Assembly: GCA_947034895.1 (NCBI GenBank)
Contig: OX344763.1
Location: 62,453,093-62,517,092, forward strand
DNA from: Rhytidiadelphus loreus
Taxonomy: Eukaryota; Streptophyta; Bryopsida; Hypnales; Hylocomiaceae
Reading direction: 5' to 3'
DNA: 64,000 bases
Shown here: positions 12,781-23,655 of the stretch, in pieces
How positions within the stretch are numbered: the first letter of the stretch is position 1
Layout of the letters: each line of letters begins with the position of its first letter
Translations under genes and position numbers: made by a program
Notes under the pieces: model-generated
What the model was told of the DNA's origin: nothing
Database searches by the model: none
What the model saw: the letters and a program-made list of their open reading frames with translations, nothing else

Positions 12781-13280
12781 CAACATTTTTTTTCCAATAT
12801 TTATTCTTCAACCAACACATTCCACGGCAAATCGGCAATATATAAGCATTGAATTATATGCTCGGTACGTACCAAAGCAAATGAACATGCATTATGTAAT
12901 GATATATCATGGGGCAATCAATTCATAAGCCTAAAACATAATAATAATAAAAACCTTGGACAATAATCATATTAATTTAAATGGAACTGCGTACATACAT
13001 AGGGATGATCTTCACAATTGAGTACCAACTACCAAGACCACTCCTGTTTGAAATTGCACACTTATTTGCAAAAAATACGAATACCTTCATTAATCATCAT
13101 TGTCAACACCAAAGTACCTTTTACAATCTTCCTGACTTTGTGAAGCCAAGTGATGGACTACACAAAATTCAAAATCTACCTATTTCATTACAAGCTTTGG
13201 CAACAAATCTTCACTACAAGGCATTGATGTTAAATCCTTATAGTACTATTTGAAGGCCTCCACATCTATAATGCAACACA
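12781..13280. other. AT-rich spacer, nothing recognised
   Basis: AT-rich DNA between array R1 and the 3' end of the hAT gene; no gene or terminal repeat could be identified. Confidence 0.45.
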
Positions 13281-13765
13281 TTACATTGTGAAGGTAGAAT
13301 CGCTTTCCGCTTCATCTGCATTGGGGTCGGTGTCTTCATGTGGCCCACTACTGTCACTAGCTCCTGAGACCTCGTTTTCATCATCCTCTCTGCTTGTAGG
13401 TTGAAGGATCACCTCACGTTCCACCTCAGAGTTCAAATTTCGCACTTGCGTTTCTAAACCACCAACAACTTCGGCTAGCACTAATCGCTTTGTCGGCCTC
13501 GATGCATCAGTGGTTCCATTGATAATAGGGCCTGTCGGTCGCTCAAGCACCTGCTGCCCAACATGTTGACGCTCTGCTCTCGCTGCTGCGCTTGATGGCC
13601 AAGGATTACGAGTGGAATTTCGTTCTCCAATGACAAATGGATGGATCGCATGGTTTTGACGCTTGGGGTTCCGTGTCAGTCTGTCTTGCGTCTTGCGGGT
13701 TCGTTTATTTCCTGATTTGGAGTGTTCACGCGATCGCCTGGATGATTCTCCAGGGCCTGACATCA
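13281..13765 (-). CDS. basic/acidic low-complexity tail frame downstream of the hAT gene
   Basis: This frame overlaps the stop of the hAT reading frame by a few bases (TTGATG) and runs 160 codons to a TGA. It starts 'MSGPGESSRRSREHSKSG', is Arg/Lys/Asn-rich at first, and ends Asp/Glu/Ser-rich. Either it is the original C-terminus of the transposase now separated by a one-base frameshift, or a separate small frame. I see no domain. The codon composition (GC-rich, Ser/Arg) is similar to the tail of the upstream frame, which favours a frameshift. Confidence 0.35.
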
Positions 13766-16567
13766 ACGAGGCGGGAGTAGGTTGTGGAGCTGAGCCATGA
13801 ACTCCTTCATCAACGATTTGTCGTAGATCATTATGTGTCGGCGACCTTGTAGAGGAGTTGGTACTATCCTCGATGTTGTGGCAATGTCTACACTTGCAGG
13901 GCGATTGGACCCACGGGTACGGGTCTCGTTGAATACCACTTGCAATGGCGCATCTGAATCGTACACCCTAGTTTCTGTTGCAGTGTTGTTGGTCGGTGCT
14001 AAACTTGGACGAACTGCAGGTACCTCTTCAATATGCGACACCTCTTCTTGCCTTTCACCCTGTACATTAACTCGTACACCACTTCGGAGGTTCATTGGCA
14101 TACTAGGCGGCAGACATGTGGCAATTGGAGACCTTACAAGCTCCACTTCATCTGCCACTGGAATATCTGCACCGTCATTGTTGTCATCAGGAGTTCTTTC
14201 CCTCGTTGGGTCTGCATTGATTACCGGAAATGCATCCCAAGCCGACACATGAGGGGCTTCGTCTCTGCGGTGGTGCGACGCCTCTGGAGAGCTCAATCCA
14301 TCATCATCACCCACGAAAGTGTTGTGGTATCGTCCTCGTGGAGGACTACCTACACGGGGCACCATACCAACCCACCTATTTCCACGGAGGCGTTCTTCTA
14401 CTACCACACGTCTCTGTTCTTCTCTCAAATCTCTAAACCTAACTTCATCTTCGTCCCCCGAAGAATATGGTTCTTCATTCTCTTCATCTGTATCTCCATC
14501 TACAAGGTACTTTTCGTAGAATAGTGCTGGATTGTGTCCTTGTTTTTCACGTTCCAATTTGCTGTTGGTGTAGATATACACCAACATCTCAGCCTTCTTT
14601 GTGGCTAGGCGATTATGCACTTTATCGTGTACAAACGAATACATGCTCCAATTTCTTTCACAAGATGATGTTGAGCATGTCAGAGACAAAACTCTCCTTG
14701 CTATTTTTGGAAGAGCGTTCCCACCTACACGATTCTACCATTGATGAGGCAACAAGTTACATCGAGTAACATCTGGGGCCTCTTGTAATGGATCAAAGGG
14801 ACCCGACTTCTCTTCAAATTCCGTCAACTCAGCAATTGCTTCATCTTCATCCACATTCAATGGTCCGCTCAATTTTCTGATGACTCGATTCAATGCCCGC
14901 TTTGCCTCTCCATTGTTATGAAGCTCTTCCACATCTGTCAAATACGGATTCAACAATGCCCCTGCATAATGGAGGTCCGTGCGCATCAACTTCCAACGAG
15001 CATCAAATTGTTTTAGGAACTTCGTCGCGGTCTGCTCATCAAGAAAGAACGGAGCCTCCTTTAAAGTGCACATGTGCTGACGAAGGCTACTCATTATTAT
15101 CCAAGCTTTCGGCATCGCCGGTGTTTTGCCATCGAACTGGCACAGAGCAAGAATCACTGGAAGAACCATGTGCTGGAAATTACCGCATTCCACCCAAAAC
15201 ACTTCCGAAACTATGTCCTCTCGCGCTTTACGGTCCTGCTCTCTTGTAATGAGTCCGTTTGTTCTGCTGACCAAACTATTCTCAAATGGCATATACGTCT
15301 CGTCCCCCACCATGAATTGAAGCGCTTGTTTGCACTCTACCAAACGGTCTATCATGAGAAAATGCATTGCGAAGCGTGTGGCCGCGAGAAGTCTCAATGA
15401 CTTCTTCGGCGAGTACTTACGGAAGAGACCCAAAGTCAAGTGGTACTTCTTTATAAACTTCACAATTGCCCTGGCCTTATCCACTAGATCTTTGATCCTT
15501 TTTTCCTTTCCCCAGTCTTCCAAAAGTAAGTCCAATATATGTGCGGCACATCCTTGCGTATACATGTGGGGATACCTTGCTTGCAACTCGCGCATTGACC
15601 CTGTCATTACGGAAGCATTGTCTGTACACAATTGGACAATATTTCCTGGTCCCACCTGCTCTATGTAGGTAGCCATTGTATTCACCGTATACGCCATGTC
15701 TTTCCTCTCTCCTGTGGTGTCAACCGATCCCAGGAAGACATCACCCGCAGGGCAAACGAGCATCATATTCAACAAGGGACAGTGATTTGTATCTGACCAT
15801 CCATCTGAACAAATAGTGGCTCCATATTGGGTAATAGAAATCTTTGTTCGACTACTGACCATTTTCGTAATAGCCTCCTTCTTCACATCAAGTAGTTTAG
15901 TGCGCACCGCATTGTACGATGGCGGGGAATATGGAAATCCACATGTCGAAGTTGCTTTCACAGCATTCACAAAGGCTGGGTGCCGCACCACATTGAATGC
16001 AATGTTAGCCTCATAAAAGAAAGAAGCCCATAGTCTGTCCAAGTTTTGTCTTTCATTGACTCGGAATGATTCATCCATGCTTTGTTGACGAGAAATCGAG
16101 GTTGAGCGCATCCTTCTCACCGTCACAGGAGTAGAATTCGTTGAATCTGGATTACGAGGCGGTGCATTAGGTGCTTCTGTCCTGTCGCTTGGGTCCACAG
16201 ACCCTTCCACTGATGCATCCACAGTATACCCTGCAACAGACTCAGCAACAACATCAACCTCAAGATCTACTCCATGCATCTCCTCCAAACTCATTTCTTT
16301 TGGTACAATCCCTTCACAATTTCTGAATAATTCGAGGACTACGGATGGAATACGTTTACAACGTTCCACTGTTGATGTACGGGGGTAACCAAAGTGACCA
16401 AATGCCCGCTTCCGCACGAAAACTTTGTTCCAACCACAAAAAATACAAGTCCTCGTATTTGCGGAACGAGTGGGGTTCGTTTCAATAACCAACCAGGGAT
16501 CCCACTCCTTTGTGGCTCTTCGAGTATCATTTATGTTCGTCCTCCTCCCCGCTCCTCGGTTTGCCAT
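13763..16567 (-). pseudogene. hAT-family transposase with DUF659-like core, one in-frame stop
   Basis: The ATG at 16567 gives 'MANRGAGRR'. Domain order: a BED-type zinc finger (C-x2-C at about residues 41-44 and a His in 'AFGHFGYP'); a low-complexity linker; a DUF659-like RNase-H core with 'TICSDGWSD' (about residue 255) and 'QLCTDNASV' (about 320), carrying the first two acidic positions expected for hAT; 'GCAAHILDLLLEDWG'; then the C-terminal dimerisation region 'SSSCERNWSMYSFVHDKV', whose Glu is the probable third acidic residue. The frame is continuous for about 2.8 kb except for a TAG at 14735-14737 directly after 'LPHQW', where the family normally has a second Trp (TGG to TAG). An acidic tail extends to 13763. 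Array R2 lies about 380 bp upstream. Function: cut-and-paste DNA transposition in the nucleus. Probably inactive unless the stop is suppressed. Confidence 0.88.
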
Positions 16568-16949
16568 ATTGTTTATCTGATATGCGTTATTCCAAACCGA
16601 AACGTATATGTACCCAAGTGCTTCGGAAAAAAAAATTATGACAAAGCCACCGCTTCGAGTAGTTTTCTAACCACTCAAAGCAAGGTTGTTGCCCTCTGAA
16701 GAATATAACATTGCATGAAGCCTCTTGAGAAGATCCAAGCCATATGTTCATCAACAGAGCAATGGAAATCCAATGTTGTTCCTCTACATTTATAGTGCTT
16801 TCGGTCTTCCCTCCACACGCTCCAAGGATGGTTTTAGGGCGCCGCTACCAAACTCTATTACACCCGAGGTCGCCCTACCCGACCGCTGGTCCACCTCCAG
16901 GCATATGGAGGCGCGCGCCTTTGCAGTAGTCGACTTCGGGTTCGAAATA

Positions 16950-17215
16950 GGGCAAACGCGGGTCCAGGGAGGGCGACTTCGGGTCCCGGATGGGCGACTT
17001 CGGGTCTCAGACGGGCGACTTCGGGTCCCACATGGGCGACTTCGGGTCTCAGATGGGCGACTTCGGGTCCCGGATGGGCGACTTCGGGTCTCAGACGGGC
17101 GACTTCGGGTCTCAGATGGGCGACTTCGGGTCCCACATGGGCGACTTCGGGTTTCATGGGAGACTTCGAGTGCCATGGGCGACCTCGGGGGAAAGAAGGG
17201 CGACTTCATGTGCAT
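16950..17215. repeat. GC-rich core array R2, 21-bp unit
   Basis: About ten copies of GGGCGACTTCGGGT, spaced so that the unit is 21 bp (spacers CTCAGAT, CCCGGAT, CCCACAT and similar). It is upstream of the hAT gene and in gene direction reads ACCCGAAGTCGCCC. The 21-bp period keeps all frames open, giving spurious Gly-Asp-Phe-Gly-Ser heptads. Confidence 0.88.
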
Positions 17216-17219
17216 AAAG

Positions 17220-18397
17220 ATTAACTTAACCCCTAAAGGACCATTGTCCCCTCAAGGAACAATATGGATTTTGGGCAGGTTCCTATGATCTCAATTTTTA
17301 ATGAATTTTTTGGAAACTATCTCATAATATACAAGAGCTTATTACCTTTATGGGAATATAAATTTTGTTGCAATTGGTACCTGGGATTCCGGGAACAAAA
17401 GTTATGGCATTTTTAACATAATTTGTAAGGAAGTAAGGAACGTCTCAGGGCAGAAAAAGAAATCTACAATAATTTGAAATTAATTTTTTAATTTTTTTCT
17501 TCTTAAAGATCATATTTTTGTCTACATGTGTAGCTTTGATTCATTCCATTTCGATTAGTAATGTGAAAGTTATGAACAATATTGTTTGGCAAGCAATCAA
17601 AATGAAATGATTCAAAGTTTTTCACATAGATATAAATCATAAGAAATTAAGAACCAATTTCAATATCAATTTTGTTATTGGAAATGCCTTGTCATTTGTG
17701 AAGAATATCATTAATTTTTCGGGGGACCAACTGAATGCTAAGTATTGAAAACTACTTATCATACAAAAACATTTGAACCACGTAGTGAGAAGTTCTAAAA
17801 TTTGGTAGGCTTCGAATTTAATCCTTTAAAAAATGTTGTGCCAAAGGAGATACTACAAATTTTATTCATGTTTCCCTTCTAAATATCACTATGATGCCAA
17901 AACAAACTATTTCACTCCTTACGGGTTTAGGATTTAGGAATATCTTCAAATCTATAGTAAACTTTATTTATTTTCACATCGTAGGAAGATCTTGCAATTG
18001 ATGTACATGGCAAACTAGAAATTGTATGAAGTTGTTCAAATATAAATAATTGTTTGGATGTTCGGTATGAATTTCTTAAAAAGACAATGGTATTATTACA
18101 TTGTTGGTATTTTGTGTAAATGAAAGCACAAAAGTCTACGTAGAAAACTGACCTACAACACATGCAATAAATGTATTTGACATGTGTCTAATCATCAAGA
18201 ATTAGATCTTCAAAACACATAAAGGCTAATTCATATAGGAATATTTATATATCTTTATTGAAGAAACAAAACATGGACCCCATTGTACAACATGAGGTGG
18301 TTCTAAAGGTCAAAGCAACCCTTCCGATACACACAAGTTTAGAAAAACAACTACCTATTAGTCTATTATTTACTAGAAGACTACCTCTAGCCCAAAA
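17220..18397. other. AT-rich spacer, nothing recognised
   Basis: About 1.2 kb of AT-rich DNA between array R2 and the 3' end of WCHI gene 1. No supported frame or repeat. Confidence 0.5.
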
Positions 18398-19975
18398 TCA
18401 TGCAACATCCGTATTGGCCTCCTCTTCCCTTTTCTTCTTCATGACTTCAAACTCATGGGCCGCAATTCTATAAGCACTCTTCAAAAGGGGTAGGTCATGG
18501 TTCCACATCTTGTTTTTGATCCAAAAATTCTTGAACGTTCTCGCACAACCAATGTGTGCAGTCCGGAAATCTATGTGCTTCTGAAACTGGTGTTCAAGCT
18601 TCTTCAAAGAAACTAACTTCTGCTTCAAGGAAGCTACCTCTGATGTCAGCACACAATGCTCTTCATCTACTAATAATGCATCCAAAGCCATTGGAAGGTC
18701 AATGGGGCCTACAACCGTGGTTTCTTTTAGGTCATTCAACCTTGACTGCGCCTCTTCCACAGCTTTCCTTTCGGTATTCAATCGGTTTTCTTCTACCAAA
18801 CACTCTTCCATTATTTTGGCCATTCGTTTATCCAAGAACGGGGTGGAATTTGAGGTAGAGCCTCCATCTTTGCCTTTATTGAATTTCAAATAAAATTGCT
18901 CCAGCTCGTCCATTTCCTTTTGTTGAACTGACAAACGAACTTTCCCGCTTATGATTAGTGCTTCAAGGGTGTGCTCATCGTTGTCCTGAATGTCACCACC
19001 AGTGCGTTCACGCTGCCTTTTACATTCCATTTCTATTTCTACCAGTCTACCAAGAATAGCCTTCAACTGGGCTTTATAAGCTTCTTTTCCTTGCCTCCTC
19101 GTGTCTTCAAGATATAATACTTCCCTTCCTGCTTCTTGAAGAGGTAGTTCTTCACATGAATCAAAAATCACCAATGCTTGTTCAGCATCTCGTTGCAACC
19201 CGATCTCGCCCTCCTTCTTGTCTTCCTCCATTTCTCGCATGCGTACATATACATGTTGAAGAACTTCGTCTTCCTCAGGATGACGGAAGTGCATTGGCTC
19301 CAACGATCTAAGAGGCGCGACATGCAATACTACTGCCCCTTCTGAGTCTCCAACAAAAGGTACCACCGCTGCCATATTTTCTTCAAGTATTGGATCTTCA
19401 TTTGGGGGCATAGGGTCTGCAATGTCTTCTTCATCCGAGTCGGTGGAGGTGGACGACTGGCCCCAATCGTAGTCTTCATCCGACACTTCTTCTTTGAAAT
19501 GTTTTTTGGGCCCTAATCCATCCCTCGGATTATTTGATGGATCCGCCCTTGGAATGTCTTTGGTAGTGGGAACTATGCTATTGGGGGTTTTCTTAATGGT
19601 CCTCCAATCCACAGTTTGTCGCAATTGTAGCTCTGCATAGACCATTTGGCATATACCCAATGAAACTTGACTCCCCTTCACTGTTGGTTTTTGATATAAT
19701 GTCCAGTAAACTTCGATGCACTGTTGCACAAATGCATCATCTCTGCAGTAGTGAAGATTAGCATTGTTTTGGCTGATATGGACATCGTGCCGGAAGTAAG
19801 GGAATAGCTTATCGATATGGCACCACCCTACGTAGGCCTTGCAAGTGTTGAACGTCCAATCCGATTGCACGTTTTGCCAATTTGGAAATGTCCTTGCTGT
19901 TGGGTCCAAAAGGATGGCTACATTCCGACTATGGCGCTCTCCTTTCTTCTTTGCCTTCTTAAAGGGGGGGGCCAT
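18398..19975 (-). CDS. WCHI-family protein 1, intact 525-residue frame
   Basis: The ATG at 19975 sits in a good plant start context (ACCATGG on the coding strand). Visible layout: a Lys/Arg-rich N-terminus (possible nuclear signal); a conserved domain of about 130 residues with 'VAILLDP', 'YVGWCHIDKLFPYFRH' (near residue 50) and 'VYAELQLRQTVDW' (near 112); an Asp/Glu/Ser acidic linker; and a long coiled coil in the C-terminal half ('VASLKQKLVSLKKLEHQF'). It is the only one of the three window paralogues (others 30470-31962 and 33925-36405) with no break, so it is the best candidate for a functional member. Array R3 lies about 200 bp upstream. I do not recognise the family; DNA binding by the conserved domain with coiled-coil dimerisation is a guess. 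Confidence 0.7.
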   Translation of the reverse strand: MAPPFKKAKKKGERHSRNVAILLDPTARTFPNWQNVQSDWTFNTCKAYVGWCHIDKLFPYFRHDVHISQNNANLHYCRDDAFVQQCIEVYWTLYQKPTVKGSQVSLGICQMVYAELQLRQTVDWRTIKKTPNSIVPTTKDIPRADPSNNPRDGLGPKKHFKEEVSDEDYDWGQSSTSTDSDEEDIADPMPPNEDPILEENMAAVVPFVGDSEGAVVLHVAPLRSLEPMHFRHPEEDEVLQHVYVRMREMEEDKKEGEIGLQRDAEQALVIFDSCEELPLQEAGREVLYLEDTRRQGKEAYKAQLKAILGRLVEIEMECKRQRERTGGDIQDNDEHTLEALIISGKVRLSVQQKEMDELEQFYLKFNKGKDGGSTSNSTPFLDKRMAKIMEECLVEENRLNTERKAVEEAQSRLNDLKETTVVGPIDLPMALDALLVDEEHCVLTSEVASLKQKLVSLKKLEHQFQKHIDFRTAHIGCARTFKNFWIKNKMWNHDLPLLKSAYRIAAHEFEVMKKKREEEANTDVA

Positions 19976-20177
19976 GGTGAATATAGGATGTGTTGGTATC
20001 CTCCAAGTGCTCAGAAAGTATGGTCTTCCACAATCGACGACAACACAAAAAGTGTCCTAGACACAAGATTCCAGTGCACGAACACGCATCTAGACGCTTG
20101 AAAGCATATGGAAGCCGATGCACAGCACTGGAAAAGAAAGTGGCAGCTTGCGTCCCAAGCGACCGCATTTGTACCCG

Positions 20178-20375
20178 AAGTCGCCCTGGGCGCGTGCGGG
20201 ATCAGGGTTTAGGGGGGCGAGTGCGTTAAGTGGGGCGACCGCGGGTACAGGGAATTCTGGGCGACCGCGGGTCCAGGAAGGGCGCGTGCGGCTTCAGGGC
20301 GACCGCGGGTGGGGCGACCGCGGGTCTTGGAAGGGCGCGTGCGGCTTCAGGGCGACCGCGGGTCCAGGGAAAGGT
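20178..20375. repeat. GC-rich core array R3
   Basis: Mixed cores GGGCGACCGCGGGT and GGGCGCGTGCGG in plus orientation, i.e. ACCC...GCCC toward the minus-strand WCHI gene 1. Roughly ten cores with irregular spacing. Confidence 0.8.
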
Positions 20376-20579
20376 AGTAGACTCAGGAAATGCAGAGGGA
20401 GAATTGACCCCCTCATTGCCCCCGTCAACTTAGATTTTAAAAAAAAGCCCCCTATATTCTGCCAACTTTTGGGTAATTCTTGCATCTCCTAGAAGTAATT
20501 TGGGGCCTCTGATTGCAAATATGATTTCAGAATTCCCCCAAAAATTAAGCAGTGCAAATAATAAATTCTAGGGCAAGCC

Positions 20580-21060
20580 CTGGATGGGCAATGAGGGAGT
20601 CAATTCACCTTGGCCCTCACAAATGGCTCATCTCAAGACTGATCTCCCTTTTTCATGTATTTACTTCAATGAAAATATTTTTAGATCATTTTTCAGACAA
20701 AGAAAAATAAAAGAAGAATCTAACACAAGTGATTTCATTTTTTTTAAGTATTTTTTAATTAATTGTAAATTTCCAAAGGACTTGTGTCATAGGTCCCTAC
20801 TTATGCCCCTAGGTCTCCCGTAAAACGTTCACTTGCAACTTCTAAAGAAAAATGGGGAAGTAAAGAGAATGAATTGGCTTTTACAATTGATAATTTTTTT
20901 TTCTCGAATCATTTAATGATTATGGAGGTCAATTTATGAACTACAGTTTGTCCATTTCAAAGCCACTTATAGAGTCCATTTTTAATGCCCAGTCCATTTT
21001 AGAGCCTTCTACCTTATATTTACTTTCACATCCTCACAAATAGAGAAAGGAAGTACAATT
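20580..21060 (+). repeat. repeat module Q, copy 1
   Basis: About 450 bp (marker words TTTTTCAGACAAAGA, GTCATAGGTCCCTA, ATGGAGGTCAATTTATGA) that recurs at 26520-26930 in the same orientation and at 29480-29866 inverted. It lies between array R3 and module P copy A. Confidence 0.75.
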
Positions 21061-21369
21061 TATGTATCAATGAATAGGTGGTAGTAAAATCGTGGGCCAC
21101 CGCAATTAAAAATATTCCCAACATGTAATGAGTTTAATAGCTTTTTCAAGTGATATTAAGTTTTGGAAGAGAACATTTGAGTGTGCCAATATAATTTATA
21201 GTTCTTCATTTCAACTCCAATCCCAAATTTATTTTTATAAGCAGTACACTCAACCATGAAAAAGTAAATTTGGTAGGTTATCATCTCACAACTCTTATCC
21301 AATATTGCACCTTCATGAAACGTGCATACTAATACACAAGCTAATTAAACATTCCTATGGTTAGGTTCT

Positions 21370-21640
21370 TGTTTCATAAAACTTGCTTCAATGGAAATAA
21401 CTATAAGTCCATGCTCTTTTCATAAAGGAAAAATACAGTTGGAAAGGCATAGGCACTTAGGGGGTCATTAGTAATGCATTCTAATTGTTAAGCTAAACTT
21501 ATCTTTTGACTCTAAATAGATTATGCAAACACCCCTCTTCTAAAATCAAATTTCATTCGCAAGTACATCTTCATCATTGTCCATAATGACGAACAATTCT
21601 AATTAAAGAAAGATTTAGCACAATTGAATTCTAAAATACT
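21370..21640. repeat. repeat segment adjoining module P (copy A side)
   Basis: AT-rich segment with marker words ACTTGCTTCAATGG, GTCCATGCTCTTTTCAT, GGCATAGGCACTTAGG. Related sequence recurs near 22780-22910, 26340-26510, 26930-27000 and 28850-29070. Part of the 18-32 kb repeat block. Confidence 0.55.
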
Positions 21641-22050
21641 CTATATCATTACAAATTAGTTGCTTTAAAGTTTCAAAAAATCCCGTGAAGACCTCGGTCT
21701 AGGCCACATGACATGCTTCGAAGGTTTGACCAGGAGCCTCTTCGAACTCCACTATGACCTGTTTCTTATTTCATAGCGGAGTTCGAAGAGGTCCCTGACC
21801 GAACCAAGAAGCCCAAACCAGAACCTCGTACATCATGTACACCGGGTTGGGAATCGAACCGTAGACCTCCCAGACTCCACTTGAATTCGAAGAAGTCGAC
21901 CCTTGTGTGAGAATCCCTTCCACTACTTCACCTTCCCGTTGGTCACACCGGGAATCACCTTTGATGCACCACTTCTTGTCCATCCCATTTTTATTCTTTT
22001 TTATTCTTTGATTGTACGGGTCTTCAAAACAACATGAGCCGCCCAACACA
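21640..22050 (-). repeat. module P copy A: tRNA-like SINE unit plus hairpin
   Basis: Inverted relative to copies B and C. On the minus strand it contains a polymerase III B-box word GGTTCGATTCC (21850-21860) preceded by the conserved stretch with the A-box-like TAGTGGAAGGG, then a hairpin (21731-21797) and GAGGTCTTCACGGGA. Shared boundaries with copies B and C show it is one repeat family; tRNA origin is inferred from the two boxes. Confidence 0.6.
21731..21797. other. conserved-structure hairpin in module P, copy A
   Basis: 27-nt arms (CAGGAGCCTCTTCGAACTCC... against ...CGAAGAGGTCCCTG) with a 13-nt loop; a few mismatches. It occupies the same place in the repeat as the hairpins at 26132-26198 and 28631-28697, but its stem sequence is quite different from theirs. 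Confidence 0.75.
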
Positions 22051-22061
22051 AATTAATCTCC

Positions 22062-22455
22062 CAGTTTTGGACCCAAAGTCGCCCCACCCGAAGTCGCCCA
22101 AGTCCCAGAGAAGAGGGAATTTCAAATGCGTGAGTTTTTCCCTCCTCTCTGGACCCGTGGTCGCCCCACCCGAAGTCGCCCCACCCAAGGTCGCCCCAGC
22201 ACCGCAGAAAGAAGTCCCCAATTTCCCCCTTCTCTGGATCCGTAGTCGCCCTACCCGCGGTCGCCCCACCCGAAGTCGCCCCACCCGAGCTCGCCCCAGC
22301 ACCGCAGAAAGAAGTCCCCAATTTCCCCCTTCTCTGGACCCGTAGTCGCCCTACCCGAAGTCGCCCCACCCAAGGTCGCCCCAACATCGCAGAAAGAAGT
22401 CCCCAATCTCCCCCTTCTCTGGACCCGCGGTCGCCCCACCCACGGTCGCCCCTAC
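22062..22455. repeat. GC-rich core array R4 (reads ACCCGAAGTCGCCCC)
   Basis: About 18 cores in the opposite orientation to R1-R3. Superimposed on them is a longer unit of about 100 bp with the non-core spacer AGCACCGCAGAAAGAAGTCC and CCCCTTCTCTGGA, present three times. The same spacer appears inverted in R6 and degenerate in R5. Confidence 0.85.
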
Positions 22456-22469
22456 ATCAGTATTTGAAA

Positions 22470-22700
22470 GAGTCACTTATAGAAGACTGCTGTCATGGTA
22501 GGTGAGATCATAGAATATTTTCTAGATAGCTTACAATTATATCACATGATCATTTTATTAAATGGTCCCTAACAAGGCTTCAATATTTTGAAGCCCTACA
22601 ATCATGAACCGAAAACCCGACAAAGCCCTCGCAAAGTAGAACCCTAGAATCCAAACCGTAACCCTCAAATGCCCAATGCATTTTAGGATGTTTTATGAAT
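22470..22700. repeat. repeat segment S, copy 1 (inverted copy at 27890-28110)
   Basis: Contains TAGGTGAGATCATAGAAT, ATCACATGATCATTTTATT and AACAAGGCTTCAATATTTTG; the reverse complement occurs at 27890-28110, in each case directly beside a core array (R4 and R6). Confidence 0.75.
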
Positions 22701-23655
22701 TTGCTTTAAATTGTACAAGAAGTCAACATTATATGTGCCTACTAACAAGCAAGTTGTTTAAACATTCATACGGTTAGATTAAAAAATAAATAGGAAACTT
22801 GCTTCAATCCCAATTACTGTAAGTCCATGCTTTTTTTTCATAGGAAAAATACAAGAGGGAAAGGCTTAGGCACATAGGGCTTAATAATTAATGCACTCTT
22901 ATTGTAATGCACTTCAAGATTTTTTCTCAAAGTAGCCAAAGTGACGGTTTTTAGTGGTTCTGAACCTATAATGGCCTTCGAACTTCAGGGGTTAAATTCA
23001 CATCTAAAGAAACTTTTATTAGTTTTCGATTATGGCTCAAACATATAGATCTTGCAAGAATATTTTGACCTTGTATTCAAAAGTAATGAACCTGGAAGAA
23101 GCCTTTAAAGTACTCTTTGTAAAAATGTTTTGTGAAACATTAAAAGGCAAATTCAAAATTTAATTTTTAATTTGTAGACCAAAATGGTTTTGTTGAGAGA
23201 AAACGTAATTTCTACATATAAAGGTGAAATTAATTTCACCTAAAAATGGTGTATTGCATTTAACCCTTATGTTCCCATTTTTTCTGGCCCATTCAAACCA
23301 ATTGAGAAATGTCATTTTTATTGCCAAAAACCTATTAAGATTACAAGAAAGTCATCCTTTTTGCCGAATGAACCAATACAAGTGCCGATTGTCAATGCTT
23401 TTTAGAAGGAAAATGGGCTCCATTATTCCAAGGCTATATATCTTACTGTAGGATATCTTACTGGAACATTGAGCCTATTTAATTCATTCATTGCAGCAAA
23501 ATACAAACATTGATATGAGAGATTCAATACAACATACCATGAAGAATAGATCCACAATATTGCCAATTTGGGGAAAATGGCACTTCATATTAAAATTTGA
23601 TTACATGTACTAGAAGTACTACTCCAAAATGATACTATGGTATTTTTCTATCACA
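22701..23655. other. AT-rich spacer 3' of the kinase gene
   Basis: Partly related to other AT-rich segments of this block (22780-22910); otherwise nothing recognised. Confidence 0.45.

Noticed and set aside
12399..12797. Long Pro/Arg/Ser/Val open frames across the GC-rich arrays (also 16.7-17.3, 20.1-20.5, 22.0-22.4, 25.5-26.1, 28.1-28.6, 29.8-30.2 and 36.5-37.0 kb)
   Set aside because: They exist in several frames of both strands because the core unit has few stop codons; unit lengths of 21 and 24 bp keep frames open. No start or domain supports a protein.
14033..15668. Plus-strand frames of 100-163 codons opposite the hAT gene
   Set aside because: Antisense shadows; the minus strand has clear hAT domains.
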